A stretch of DNA of 64,000 nucleotides from Deinococcales bacterium (GCA_013298595.1 JAAFIG010000009.1:83216-147215), one strand, 5' to 3'; counted from the first letter of the stretch, positions 1 to 8,505 are shown. Numbers and translations are program-made. The notes: generated from the letters alone by a model not told the origin.

Positions 1-1
1 T

Positions 2-427
2 ACTGCGCTCGAAAATGCCGATATTACCAGTGCCAATGCGATGCTCGGACGTGCCTATCATGCCAGTGGCGTGGTGGTACTCGGACAGCAATTGGGGCGA
101 ACAATTGGTACACCCACAGCCAATATCGCTGTACCAGAGGGGAAATTACTCCCCAAAGGTGTGTATGCTGTACAACTCGAGACACCCGAAGGTACTTGGC
201 ACAATGCCATTGCTAACATTGGCACACGTCCAACCATTGGTGGTATGACCGAGAGTTTTGAAGTCCATATTTTTGATTTTGCATCCGATATTTACGGACT
301 CGAAGTCAGTGTGCAATTCAAGCATTTTATACGAGCAGAACAAAAATTTGCTGGGTTGCCTGCTTTAATGGCGCAACTCGAGACGGATAAGATGCAGGCT
401 CGAGCTTTGTTAGCAAAAATAGGTTGA
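2..427 (+). CDS. ribF: RibF riboflavin kinase/FAD synthetase, C-terminal part (5' end outside window)
   Basis: This is the riboflavin kinase half of the bifunctional enzyme that phosphorylates riboflavin to FMN and adenylates FMN to FAD in the cytoplasm. The frame is open from base 2, so the N-terminal adenylyltransferase half lies outside the window. Family hallmarks are visible in order: a LGRAY segment, the GRTIGTPTANI stretch (nucleotide- and Mg-binding PTAN), GVYAV, the NIGTRPT motif, the VHIFDF strand and a final IRAEQKF helix. An ATG at 41 falls inside the conserved LGRAY region and is not the true start. CTCGAG occurs three times in this short piece. Confidence 0.93.
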   Translation, partial: TALENADITSANAMLGRAYHASGVVVLGQQLGRTIGTPTANIAVPEGKLLPKGVYAVQLETPEGTWHNAIANIGTRPTIGGMTESFEVHIFDFASDIYGLEVSVQFKHFIRAEQKFAGLPALMAQLETDKMQARALLAKIG

Positions 428-502
428 TTTGTCAGGGCGAGGCGTGACTGTTTTGATTCTAAGACTCACCTTTCGGGCAGAATCGCTCGCTGCTGCAGTT
501 TA

Positions 503-1741
503 TTATTGTGATCGCCAAGTTTTCATGTCTAGCACCGTACCACTGTGCCTTGATTGCTCGAGGGCAAAAGCCAGTATGTGACTCTCGAGGTATTCTTGTG
601 GTTCGGCTCGAGTGTTGTTTTTGACAGCTTCGATAAAGGCTTGGGTTAAACCTGCATCGCCACCACCATGTCCGTTTTGGGTAGCGAACTTAATCACCTC
701 TCCTCCACCGTGGAAACTGGTTTGGTAATCGTGTGGCTCGAGGCGAATTTCTTGTTGACTGGCTTTGAATACGCCTCGCAAGGTGGCTTTTGTGCCATCA
801 AAGCGCAAACTCCTGCCTTCTTCGCTGCTGTGTCCGTGCATAGCAAATGTACCAGTTGCTCCGTTCTCGAGTAAAAAACTTGCTACTTGATGATCTACAA
901 CCGTATTATCCATGCGGTAGACGCAACGCCCATAATCAGTTGTCTCAAGGGCAACTTTTCGCCCTGCAATGCTCGAGTCAGTGCTGATAACTGTAGCTGG
1001 GAATGCCAGTGGTTCTTGTAAATAAATTTTTGCCGCATGAAAAGCACAGGTTTCTTCGACGGGGCAACCATCTAAGCAGCATTTTGGTGCGTCTGTGGGT
1101 GCATTCTCGAGGGTGAAGTGCTGCAAACTACCAAAGCTCGAGAGCGTGGCAATTTGCGAACCTGTAATCCATGAAATTAAATCCAAATCGTGTGAGCATT
1201 TTGCGAGAATCATTGGGCTGCTGGTGTCTTCGCGTCGCCAATTGCCGCGTACATAACTATGGGCATAATGTGAACTCGAGACATTTTCACGCCAATCAAA
1301 ATTGATAATTTGCCCTAAAGCACCACTTTGCACAATCTGACGAACTTTTTGAAAAAAAGCTGTGAAACGTAATACATACCCCAGCATCACCACGCCACTC
1401 GAGGCTTGAGCTGCGGCTAAAACGCGTTTTGTTCCTGCTAGTGTACTTGCCACGGGTTTCTCGAGCATCACATGTTTATTGGCAGCTAGGACAGTTAAAG
1501 CAGCTTCTTCGTGCAGCACATCTGGCAAACAAATAAACACTACTTCAGCTTTTGCAACAGCGTCTTGCCAACTCGAGAATTGATACGCTGGCGCAATACC
1601 GTGTGCCACAGCAAAACGTTCGCGTTTCGCAACATCTATATCTGCTACAGCCACAAATTGCAATTGATCTGAATGCTCGAGAGCGTAACGCCCGTAAACA
1701 TCAAAACCTCGGTTGCCTGCCCCTAGCATCACAGCTTTCAT
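503..1741 (-). CDS. Gfo/Idh/MocA family oxidoreductase
   Basis: NAD(P)-dependent dehydrogenase of the Gfo/Idh/MocA superfamily (412 aa), cytosolic, probably acting on a sugar, inositol or related polyol. The N-terminal Rossmann fold starts with GAGNRG (residues 7-12). The EKP signature that places the catalytic lysine is at 94-96, and a conserved HDLD in the C-terminal domain is near 184. A cysteine cluster (CC...C...C, around residues 220-232) sits in the C-terminal domain, as in a subset of this family. It could bind a metal or be structural. The gene is divergent from the cupin gene at 1762 with only 20 bp between them. The substrate cannot be told from sequence. Confidence 0.9.
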   Translation of the reverse strand: MKAVMLGAGNRGFDVYGRYALEHSDQLQFVAVADIDVAKRERFAVAHGIAPAYQFSSWQDAVAKAEVVFICLPDVLHEEAALTVLAANKHVMLEKPVASTLAGTKRVLAAAQASSGVVMLGYVLRFTAFFQKVRQIVQSGALGQIINFDWRENVSSSHYAHSYVRGNWRREDTSSPMILAKCSHDLDLISWITGSQIATLSSFGSLQHFTLENAPTDAPKCCLDGCPVEETCAFHAAKIYLQEPLAFPATVISTDSSIAGRKVALETTDYGRCVYRMDNTVVDHQVASFLLENGATGTFAMHGHSSEEGRSLRFDGTKATLRGVFKASQQEIRLEPHDYQTSFHGGGEVIKFATQNGHGGGDAGLTQAFIEAVKNNTRAEPQEYLESHILAFALEQSRHSGTVLDMKTWRSQ

Positions 1742-1749
1742 AATTTCGG

Positions 1750-1761
1750 TATTATCGCACG
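1750..1761 (+). promoter_or_regulatory. TANNNT -10 box for leaderless start at 1762
   Basis: TATTAT at 1750-1755, six bases, then ATG at 1762, with no Shine-Dalgarno sequence. Transcription would start at or next to the A of the ATG. Confidence 0.55.
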
Positions 1762-2256
1762 ATGACTGCCGAAAAAATCATTGAAATTCTGGGATTACAA
1801 CCACATCCTCGAGAAGGCGGGTATTTCCTCGAGTCTTACCGCTCAAAACGCGTTTTGCCACCGCTCGAGACGCATCCCAATCCGCGTCTTGAAAGCACCG
1901 CAATTTATTATTTACTAACCCCAGAGACTTTCTCGAGATTACATAAACTTTGTGGTGATGAAGTTTTTCATCATTATGCAGGCGATGCTGTGGAAATGCT
2001 GCAATTATTCCCTGATGGCAGCAGTCAAAAATTGATAATTGGTAAGGATTTAGAGCGTGGTCAGCGCCCACAAGTTGTTGCACCAGCCCATGTCTGGCAA
2101 GGCTCGAGATTAATGGATGGTGGGCAATGGGCTTTATTGGGTTGCACAGTCGCACCGGGTTTTGAATACGAGGATTACATTGACGAAACGAGCGCTTTTT
2201 TTCTCGAGCGTTACCCTCACGAAATTGAGTTAATTACAGCACTAACCCCAGATTAA
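1762..2256 (+). CDS. Cupin superfamily DUF985 protein
   Basis: A 164-aa protein matching the DUF985 (cupin_5) family along its whole length. It has the N-terminal HPREGGYFLES segment, the STAIYYLL strand, the FHHYAGD metal-type motif and a late LGCTVAPGFEY strand, all typical of this single-domain beta-barrel family. Members are small cytosolic proteins. Some have been linked to sugar or nucleotide-sugar chemistry, but no reaction can be assigned here. The start is supported by a TATTAT box placed six bases upstream, consistent with a leaderless mRNA. Five CTCGAG copies lie in the first half of the gene. Confidence 0.88.
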   Translation: MTAEKIIEILGLQPHPREGGYFLESYRSKRVLPPLETHPNPRLESTAIYYLLTPETFSRLHKLCGDEVFHHYAGDAVEMLQLFPDGSSQKLIIGKDLERGQRPQVVAPAHVWQGSRLMDGGQWALLGCTVAPGFEYEDYIDETSAFFLERYPHEIELITALTPD

Positions 2257-2271
2257 ATGCAAACTCGAGTA

Positions 2272-2715
2272 TCAAAATTTGATTTCGTAAAATGGATGGG
2301 CTGAGTCTGAATCGGTCGTACCTGAATACCCTAAACGATTGTAAAATGCAATCGCGCTTTGACTTGCGTACCATTCAAACCAAGTCCCACCAATGCTTTT
2401 TGCCCAATCTCGAGTGGTTTCAAATAATGCTTTGCCAATTCCTAAGCGTTGATACTCTGGATGAACATATAAACTCGAGAAACGAATTTGCTTACGTCCA
2501 CTCATGATGTACTCCTGCCACACATGTGCCATCGCAATACCAACAATGCGCCCCTCAAGTTCTGCGACAAGAATACCTTGGGAATCGGATTCAAGTTGTT
2601 GTTTAAACCGAGTAAAAGCTGCCTCGAGTGAATCTACTGGGCGGTCGTACTCGAGGAACGGATAGAACATGTCCCAATCGGTTTCTAAGGCACGACGAAC
2701 ATGATAGTTAAGCAT
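2272..2715 (-). CDS. GNAT family N-acetyltransferase
   Basis: Single-domain acyltransferase of the GNAT fold (147 aa). The acetyl-CoA-binding core is visible as the LYVHPEYQRLGIGKALF segment (the R/Q-x-x-G-x-G/A pyrophosphate loop), followed by the C-terminal WYASQSAIAFYNRLGY strand and helix typical of the family. The acceptor (amine, amino acid, antibiotic or protein) cannot be predicted. It lies downstream of the PLP-enzyme gene in the same direction (47-bp gap) but has its own TAAACT box six bases before the ATG, so it can be transcribed alone as a leaderless mRNA. Confidence 0.88.
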   Translation of the reverse strand: MLNYHVRRALETDWDMFYPFLEYDRPVDSLEAAFTRFKQQLESDSQGILVAELEGRIVGIAMAHVWQEYIMSGRKQIRFSSLYVHPEYQRLGIGKALFETTRDWAKSIGGTWFEWYASQSAIAFYNRLGYSGTTDSDSAHPFYEIKF

Positions 2716-2727
2716 GGTTTGAGTTTA
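2716..2727 (-). promoter_or_regulatory. TANNNT -10 box for leaderless start at 2715
   Basis: On the minus strand TAAACT (2722-2727) is followed by six bases and the ATG ending at 2715. No Shine-Dalgarno sequence is present. Confidence 0.5.
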
Positions 2728-2762
2728 CAAAATCTTCGGTACCAGAACATCATTCAAATGAC

Positions 2763-3704
2763 TTACAACCAAGTTTGCATTTGCTGCTGGGTTAAATTCC
2801 CGCCACAAATAATTGTAGCCACTCGAGCATCTGCAAATTGCTTTGGATGCTCGAGTAATGCTGCAATACCCACCGCCCCAGATGGTTCAACTACCAAGCC
2901 AAGGTGTTGATGTAATAATTTCATTGCCTCGAGAATAGCAGCATCCGAGACTAGCAAGCCATCATCCACAATGCCATTCATATCTTCTAACGCTTCAAGA
3001 ATCGGTTCACGCACACCAATTCCATCGGCTATTGTGTTGACACTATCATGCCGAATAATTTTTCCTGCTCGCCAAGACTCGAGCATACTTGGTGCACCAG
3101 CCGCACAAATTGCAAAAACTTTAGCCCTCGAGTTAGCTTTGATATATCGTGCCACACCATTAAGAAGTGCACCATTACCTAGTGGAATCAGTACTGCATC
3201 AAAGTCTTGACCTTGCAATAACTCGAGTCCAATTGTACCAGCCCCTTCCGAGATTAGTGGCTCGAGTCCATCTTCGACCATGTACGCATTATTCTGCACT
3301 GCCCATTTTTTCGCTTCGAGTTTCGCCGCATCAAAATCCTCGCCTTGTAAAATGACTTTTGCACCCAATGCTCGCATTCGCTCAAGTTTTAATGGGTTGG
3401 CATGAACACTGGCAAAGACAGTTAAATCAATGTTTTTAGCCCGACAAGCATATGCCATAGCTTGACCGAAATTACCAGCACTACCGCAAACAAGTTTAGC
3501 TGTTTGATCTAAGCTCGAGACAAAATGCGCTGCCCCACGACCTTTGAAACTACGAATAGGGTTAAGGGTTTCGATTTTCACAGTCACTCGAGTATTCAGT
3601 ACTGCCGATAATACTTCCGATTCGTATTGTGGACTGTTGAGAAATTCAGATGGAATGGTTTGCATGGCGTTTTGAATAGATTCGAGACGAAGGCGATGAT
3701 TCAT
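2763..3704 (-). CDS. PLP-dependent threonine/serine dehydratase-like enzyme
   Basis: Fold-type II pyridoxal-phosphate enzyme (313 aa), close to threonine/serine ammonia-lyases and related racemases. The Schiff-base lysine is in the RSFKGRGA motif (K54), the phosphate- and substrate-binding loop is GSAGNFGQA (74-82), and the C-terminal ICGGNLT segment holds the glycine-rich region. It lacks the C-terminal ACT-like regulatory domain of biosynthetic IlvA, so it resembles the catabolic type. It is the third gene of an operon, its ATG overlapping the stop of the nitrilase-family gene by 4 bp. This suggests that hydrolysis products made by the two upstream hydrolases are passed on to it. The exact substrate is open. 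Confidence 0.86.
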   Translation of the reverse strand: MNHRLRLESIQNAMQTIPSEFLNSPQYESEVLSAVLNTRVTVKIETLNPIRSFKGRGAAHFVSSLDQTAKLVCGSAGNFGQAMAYACRAKNIDLTVFASVHANPLKLERMRALGAKVILQGEDFDAAKLEAKKWAVQNNAYMVEDGLEPLISEGAGTIGLELLQGQDFDAVLIPLGNGALLNGVARYIKANSRAKVFAICAAGAPSMLESWRAGKIIRHDSVNTIADGIGVREPILEALEDMNGIVDDGLLVSDAAILEAMKLLHQHLGLVVEPSGAVGIAALLEHPKQFADARVATIICGGNLTQQQMQTWL

Positions 3705-4435
3705 AGGTTCTCCTTAAAAATGCTTGCCGAAGCAACGCCAATTTCAAATTCTGAAACTGCGTTCATCAATTCACCTGTGGGACTGTAGATTTGCGTACAA
3801 CCATAACTTAGGCTCGAGTGATGATTACCAGTCACATCGGCTGAGACAATATAACAACCTGTTTCAATAGCACGAAGTCTTAGATTTTCAGGGCTTTTTT
3901 CGCGCCAATTGGCTGCAATTTCCTTAGGCAAAGCATTGTTTAATGGCATGACAATAATCTTTGCTCCTGCCACAGCGACTCGAGCCGCAGCTTCTGGAAA
4001 ATTCGCATCAGAGCAAATGTTAATACCAAAATTAGTGTTTGAAACTGTAAAAACTGGGTATTTATCTCCAGCTAAAAAGCACTTTTCATTAGGATGTGTT
4101 TTGCGGTACTTACCAAGTAATTTTCCATTGGAAATGACAACAGCCGTATTGAAAAGATTTGCACCAACAGATTCGATTAACCCAAGTACAATGGTACTTT
4201 TGAATGGCTTGAGTTGATATAAAATATCTTGAAACTTTGCGCTTTCCAAGTCCAGCGCAACGACGCTTGCTTCAGCAACATTCGTAAAATAACCAGTTAA
4301 GAAACACTCAGGAAAAACAACCAAATCTACTTTTTGAATCTCTGATAACTGCAATCTTGTAAGTATCAACTCGAGATTTTGCTTTCGGCGAGAAGTTGCA
4401 AAAGGCATTTGGAAAGCAGCAATCGTCAAGCTCAC
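3701..4435 (-). CDS. Carbon-nitrogen hydrolase (nitrilase superfamily)
   Basis: Cytosolic amidase/carbamoylase-type enzyme (244 aa) of the nitrilase superfamily. The Glu-Lys-Cys triad is intact: E43 in FPECFLTG, K112 in YRKTHPNE and C141 in NICSDANFPE. The family usually cleaves an amide, N-carbamoyl group or omega-amide. True nitrile cleavage is rarer. The gene overlaps both neighbours by 4 bp (ATGA-type junctions), so its production is coupled to that of the upstream M20 peptidase and the downstream PLP enzyme. This points to stepwise breakdown of an N-substituted amino acid. The substrate is not identifiable from sequence. Confidence 0.88.
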   Translation of the reverse strand: MSLTIAAFQMPFATSRRKQNLELILTRLQLSEIQKVDLVVFPECFLTGYFTNVAEASVVALDLESAKFQDILYQLKPFKSTIVLGLIESVGANLFNTAVVISNGKLLGKYRKTHPNEKCFLAGDKYPVFTVSNTNFGINICSDANFPEAAARVAVAGAKIIVMPLNNALPKEIAANWREKSPENLRLRAIETGCYIVSADVTGNHHSSLSYGCTQIYSPTGELMNAVSEFEIGVASASIFKENL

Positions 4436-5550
4436 GCGCAGAACTCCTTGATGGTTTCAAACAAATTATTAGTCAGTATCTCGAGACTGGCTAAATCCAC
4501 AAATTCGGTTTTTGCATGAGCACCATCACCAATTACGCCGTACATCACCGTATCAATTCCAGCAGCTTGCATTAGCGCTGCATCTGCCCAGTAACTTGCA
4601 CCAGAAAGTTTGGCACTTGTTTGCCGTTGCAAAATCTCGAGAATAGCAGCGTTTTCTGGAGTCTCGAGTGGGTGGCGCTCGAGTCCAAGGCTATAACTGG
4701 CTTTGAAAGTTGGGTCGGCTGCTTGGCATGTCTCGAGGATGGTTTCGATTTCGGCTTTGAGTGTGGCAGCATTTTGACCTGGAATGGTGCGCCGTTCAAT
4801 CTCGAGAACACATTGAGCGGGGTAACTCGAGCGTTCCTCTCCTCCGCCGATAATACTGGCATGAATGCTTCCCGTGCCTAAAATCGGATGCGGGGAACTC
4901 GAGCGCAGTCCAACATCCAACTTCTCGAGTTCGAGTAAAACCCGTCCCATTTTGGCAATCGCATCCACGCCTAAATGTGGTCTCGAACCATGCGCCGCAA
5001 TACCATGTGTGGTGATGGTCGCCCAGACGAAGCCCTTATGGGCAACTTGAATCTCGAGTTCTGTAGGTTCGGTGACAATGCCAGCATCGGCAGTAAAGTG
5101 GCGCAGGACTTCTTCAGTACCAATACTCGAGTCTTCTTCATCAGCAACACAAGCCACGATAATATCGCCACGTAAACCAAGTTTTTTAGCTCGATAAGCC
5201 GCTACCAGCATGGCAGCAACACCGCTTTTCATGTCGTAACTGCCTCGCCCGTACAGTTTACCGTTCTCAACTCGAGGCTCGAGTGCATGACCTTCGTAAC
5301 CTGCAATGGTGACGGTATCTAAATGCCCGTTCAGCATCAGGCTGCGTCCGCTGCCAGTGCCTTTGGCAATGCCAACTACGCTTGGGCGACCAGCCGTTGC
5401 CTCGAGCCAATGGGTTTGGAAACCATTTTCCTCGAGCCAGTTTTTAACAAATTGTGCAATGTTGGTTTCGCCAGCGCCACCCGCCACTAAACTTGGGTTG
5501 ACACTATCAATGGTAATCAGTTGCTCGAGTAAATTTTGGGCTTCGGTCAT
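4432..5550 (-). CDS. M20 family metallopeptidase (ArgE/DapE-type deacylase)
   Basis: Zinc-dependent amidohydrolase of the M20/ArgE/DapE/ACY1 family (372 aa). Metal ligands are readable: H76 and catalytic D78 in LNGHLDTV, the bridging D106 in GRGSYDMKSG, and the catalytic and ligand glutamates E138-E139 in ADEED. A C-terminal histidine follows in DGAHAKTEF. The central lid/dimerisation domain (around residues 175-285) contains the HGIAAHGSRPH segment. It is the first gene of a tight three-gene operon with a nitrilase-like enzyme and a PLP enzyme. No Shine-Dalgarno sequence precedes the ATG. A 6-bp-arm dyad lies right upstream of it. Likely role: deacylation of an N-acyl amino acid or dipeptide. 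Confidence 0.88.
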   Translation of the reverse strand: MTEAQNLLEQLITIDSVNPSLVAGGAGETNIAQFVKNWLEENGFQTHWLEATAGRPSVVGIAKGTGSGRSLMLNGHLDTVTIAGYEGHALEPRVENGKLYGRGSYDMKSGVAAMLVAAYRAKKLGLRGDIIVACVADEEDSSIGTEEVLRHFTADAGIVTEPTELEIQVAHKGFVWATITTHGIAAHGSRPHLGVDAIAKMGRVLLELEKLDVGLRSSSPHPILGTGSIHASIIGGGEERSSYPAQCVLEIERRTIPGQNAATLKAEIETILETCQAADPTFKASYSLGLERHPLETPENAAILEILQRQTSAKLSGASYWADAALMQAAGIDTVMYGVIGDGAHAKTEFVDLASLEILTNNLFETIKEFCA

Positions 5551-5552
5551 AT

Positions 5553-5569
5553 TAGTATGTAATATACTA
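5553..5569 (-). promoter_or_regulatory. Dyad operator candidate upstream of M20-nitrilase-PLP operon
   Basis: Perfect 6-bp arms TAGTAT and ATACTA separated by 5 bp lie 2-19 bp upstream of the ATG at 5550. On the minus strand the dyad includes TATATT, a plausible -10. The spacing and AT-rich arms resemble sites bound by GntR-type regulators, but no such regulator is encoded in the window. Confidence 0.4.
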
Positions 5570-5611
5570 CTTTGAAAGACAAAATTCTATAGAGGTATTT
5601 TGCATAGGACT

Positions 5612-7174
5612 TTACAGGTTAAGCAAACCCTCGAGCAGTTCTTTGGGTAATAGTGGTTGTAGTGTTTTCATGATCTCGTCTGCTTCGGGGATTCCCATTT
5701 CGTCTGCGGCTTTAAATGCTGCACGCAACAATTGAAGCACTTCTGAGAAATCTTCTACCTTACGCCGAGCGATAAGCATTTGTGCGAAATTGTATTGAGA
5801 CATAAGTATTGCCCGCTTATCACCTAGCCGCAAAAATACAGGCAAAACATCATGGCGATAAATTTCAATGCTTTTATTTTGATGTCCTATATGCCACAGA
5901 ATATTGGCAATTTTACTTCGAGTCAATGTGGCTTCTCGAACATCACCTAAAGACTCATAAATAGGCAATTCATGTTTTTCATGAATCTCAAGTGCTTCAT
6001 CTAACTTCCCTCGAGAAAACAGAATATCCGCAATTTTACCTCGAGCCACTGCGACTGAAAGAATATCACCTAACGCTTCAAAAACTGGTAAAGCTTGCTT
6101 TTCATGAATCTCAAGTGCTTCATCTAACTTCCCTCGAGAAAACAGAATATCCGCAATTTTACCTCGAGCCACTGCGACCGAACGAATATCACCTAACGCT
6201 TCAAAAACTGGTAAAATTTGCTTTTCAAAAATCTCAAGCGCTTCGTCAAATTTTCCTTGAATAAACAGAACATTTGCAAGCCGATCATTAGATTCTGCAA
6301 TTAATGCACTATTTTGCAGCTGGGAAGCAATTTCTTTGGCTTTTTGAAAATTGGTATTTGCTGTTTCCAACTGACCTTGGAGGTTGTAAAAATCCCCGAT
6401 CTGTAAAAACAAATGTATTTCATCCGTTTTTTGGTCAAGACTACGATACAATTCGGCAGCTTTCTCGAGCCGACCCAAACCTGTATGTGATTCACCTAAC
6501 AAAATTTCTATTTGACCAATTCGCGCTAAAGCATCTGCATGGGAACTTATTTCCACATTTGTTTCGATGGTATTTTTAAGTAGCATAACCTCGCGTTTTA
6601 GTTTTGGAATATCTTGCGCTAAAGATATATTTTGCCAATTTTGCGCGTCAAGATAATGTTGAATCATGCGTGGTGGTTCTTGGTCATCAAATTGATAAAA
6701 AGAATAAATCACGTCATAAAAATCAGTTGTATTAGTAGCTAAAGCATTACAAGCTGCTTCGGACAGCCACAATACCACTCGAGCAGGAACTGCTTTTGGA
6801 ATTTGGTCTCGAGCTAAATTTAACCCTTGAATACTTGGTGAAATCCGAGGATTTCCCATTGCATCCACTATCGCTAAGTCAAGCCGTTTAATGGACAAGG
6901 CTTTTACTTGAGTATTTTCTTGAACCAATCCCTTTTGCATTTCCTCGAGTAAATTGGCATTATGGTCTAGTTCTCCAAAATCCAAAGTTTTAATCAACAC
7001 CCCAAGTTGCTTGGCATCAAATTCGAGTTTATTCATTATTTTGTCTCGGATATTCGGGTCGCGGTACTGCACAAGACACAAAGCAAAGTCCGCCCCTTCT
7101 CGAGTTACAAACCGTACTAAACGTTCATAATCGTTGGGATTAGAAATTATGGAATTTGATTCAAGGTTTGCCAT
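5612..7174 (-). CDS. TPR-repeat protein, partner of the upstream ATPase
   Basis: A 520-aa cytosolic protein. Residues 1-180 form a domain resembling one that precedes TPR arrays in STAND-like proteins of Chloroflexi and cyanobacteria: a FALCLVQYRDP segment, and an RVVLWLSEAACNALA helix followed by the FYQF motif. Residues from about 200 to 500 are TPR helices. Three consecutive 41-residue units (GK.DEALEI.EK...P...LGD) are nearly identical, the product of a recent 123-bp duplication. The start codon lies 28 bp inside the end of the ATPase gene in another frame, so the two are translated together. An ATPase plus a TPR sensor suggests a signalling, chaperone-like or conflict-system pair. No effector domain is visible and the function is unknown. 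Confidence 0.75.
   Translation of the reverse strand: MANLESNSIISNPNDYERLVRFVTREGADFALCLVQYRDPNIRDKIMNKLEFDAKQLGVLIKTLDFGELDHNANLLEEMQKGLVQENTQVKALSIKRLDLAIVDAMGNPRISPSIQGLNLARDQIPKAVPARVVLWLSEAACNALATNTTDFYDVIYSFYQFDDQEPPRMIQHYLDAQNWQNISLAQDIPKLKREVMLLKNTIETNVEISSHADALARIGQIEILLGESHTGLGRLEKAAELYRSLDQKTDEIHLFLQIGDFYNLQGQLETANTNFQKAKEIASQLQNSALIAESNDRLANVLFIQGKFDEALEIFEKQILPVFEALGDIRSVAVARGKIADILFSRGKLDEALEIHEKQALPVFEALGDILSVAVARGKIADILFSRGKLDEALEIHEKHELPIYESLGDVREATLTRSKIANILWHIGHQNKSIEIYRHDVLPVFLRLGDKRAILMSQYNFAQMLIARRKVEDFSEVLQLLRAAFKAADEMGIPEADEIMKTLQPLLPKELLEGLLNL
5981..6226. repeat. Two tandem 123-bp units inside the TPR gene
   Basis: The stretch beginning at 5981 recurs from 6104 with very few differences (123-bp period, 41 codons). 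Both units carry the same two CTCGAG sites. Sequence similarity continues at lower identity into the flanking TPR units on both sides. This is a recent in-frame duplication of one TPR unit. Confidence 0.85.
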
Positions 7175-8493
7175 GCGGTTTGGAAGCGTTTATCTAACGT
7201 TACTAACGGGTGAACATCGAACCACATTTCACCATTGTAATTCAGCACCAAGGAATGCAAGAGTAAATGTGCATCATCTTCAGAGTTAGCTATTTGTTTA
7301 TCTCGGTGAATCTCGGCTAGGCGTTGCCACTGTTGAGGTTTTACTTTTGGCATTCGGATACTACTGAGTTTACGAGCTGCATATTGAACATTTTCGAGTT
7401 TAACTTTAGCTTCAAAAGTAGAATCACAGGCTTCTTGGGCGAGATGAAAAATATCGCGCAAACGACCACCACACATTTTTGCAATCTCGAGAATACAGGC
7501 ATCAGGATTTTCAAAGACCTGATTTGAAGATAAGCGCTTCTCGAGAAGTTCTTTAATCGCTTCTAGTACAATTGGTTCAACATGATCTATCGAGTCACTA
7601 CGATGCCGAATGTGTAACATGGGTACGAATACTGTTTCAAAAGCATTGCTGGCTTCAATACCAACTGGTGCGTACTGGTCGGCAGGGTCAAGAAAAAATA
7701 TAATGTGACAACGCAATCTCCTAAATTCCTCAGCGCGTCGCAGAACTGCTTTATCTACCAATTGCCGATCTTCTATTTTCTCGAGATTATCAAGAATGAC
7801 TGATATTGTCATTGGTTTATTACGGGCTTTACTAAAGGCTTTAGTGGCTGCATCAAGTAACTGATTAGCGCGTCGTATTAAATCGGCTGGGTCTCGTTCT
7901 GCACGACGACGAATCTCTTTGCGATACTCGTTATCCGTTTTGAAAGTAGCTGTAACTTTTGCCATTAAATTGGCAATAAACGGGATTTCAAATTTAGCAT
8001 TGGCTTCGGTTTCCACAGTAGCCAATAATTCTTTTTTATGTGTTTCACTGATCAGCACTTCACTAAACCATTGATTAACCAATTCAAGTTCATTTTTTGG
8101 AATTTGAATATTTTCTTTTTGCAGTGTTTCAGTGACTGTTTGAACTATCGTTAAAACCATATCTGCAAAAGTTAAATCTGTTTGGTCAAGTGTACTCAGT
8201 ACATCCACAAAAGCTGGTTCAATACCGAGCGGCTTCAAGTCCTCGAGCATAATTCGTCTAACCTGAGTGGTCTTTCCTGTTCCTTTATTACCAACAATGG
8301 CAATATGTTTGAATTTTATCAAATCAAAATTTGGTGGTGGGTCAAATAGTCTTTTTAAACGCCGTGCCATTGGATAGTGCTTTGGATTAAGTTTTTTCTC
8401 AAAATGATAATACCAAGGGTCTGAAGGATTTAAGACCGCAAATGGATCAAGCGTAAAATAAGCTTCTTCTGGTTTTGTTGCAAGAACTTGCAT
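7147..8493 (-). CDS. P-loop ATPase paired with TPR protein
   Basis: A 448-aa protein with an AAA+/STAND-like ATPase core. Walker A is GNKGTGKTT (68-76). Walker B-like is ISVILDNLEKI (229-240, with D235). A FFLDP sensor-1-type strand lies at 266-270, and CGGRLRDIF in the C-terminal half resembles the GxxR sensor/arginine region. The N-terminal 60 residues include an aromatic-rich segment (DPFAVLNPSDPWYYH). Its stop overlaps the TPR gene by 28 bp. The gene has its own leaderless-type promoter, since a GGAGG sequence lies upstream of the -10 box rather than in the mRNA. CTCGAG is about half as dense here as in neighbouring genes and the region is AT-richer, hinting at later acquisition. Not a family I can name. 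Confidence 0.78.
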   Translation of the reverse strand: MQVLATKPEEAYFTLDPFAVLNPSDPWYYHFEKKLNPKHYPMARRLKRLFDPPPNFDLIKFKHIAIVGNKGTGKTTQVRRIMLEDLKPLGIEPAFVDVLSTLDQTDLTFADMVLTIVQTVTETLQKENIQIPKNELELVNQWFSEVLISETHKKELLATVETEANAKFEIPFIANLMAKVTATFKTDNEYRKEIRRRAERDPADLIRRANQLLDAATKAFSKARNKPMTISVILDNLEKIEDRQLVDKAVLRRAEEFRRLRCHIIFFLDPADQYAPVGIEASNAFETVFVPMLHIRHRSDSIDHVEPIVLEAIKELLEKRLSSNQVFENPDACILEIAKMCGGRLRDIFHLAQEACDSTFEAKVKLENVQYAARKLSSIRMPKVKPQQWQRLAEIHRDKQIANSEDDAHLLLHSLVLNYNGEMWFDVHPLVTLDKRFQTAWQTLNQIP

Positions 8494-8505
8494 GTTTAGA
8501 GTCTA
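8494..8505 (-). promoter_or_regulatory. TANNNT -10 box for leaderless start at 8493
   Basis: On the minus strand TAGACT (8500-8505) precedes the ATG by exactly six bases. A GGAGG sequence just upstream would lie outside the transcript, so it does not act as a ribosome binding site. Confidence 0.5.

Noticed and set aside
455-484. GATTCT...AGAATC inverted repeat downstream of ribF as a terminator
   Set aside because: Arms are only 6 bp with an 18-nt loop and no T-run. Too weak to call.
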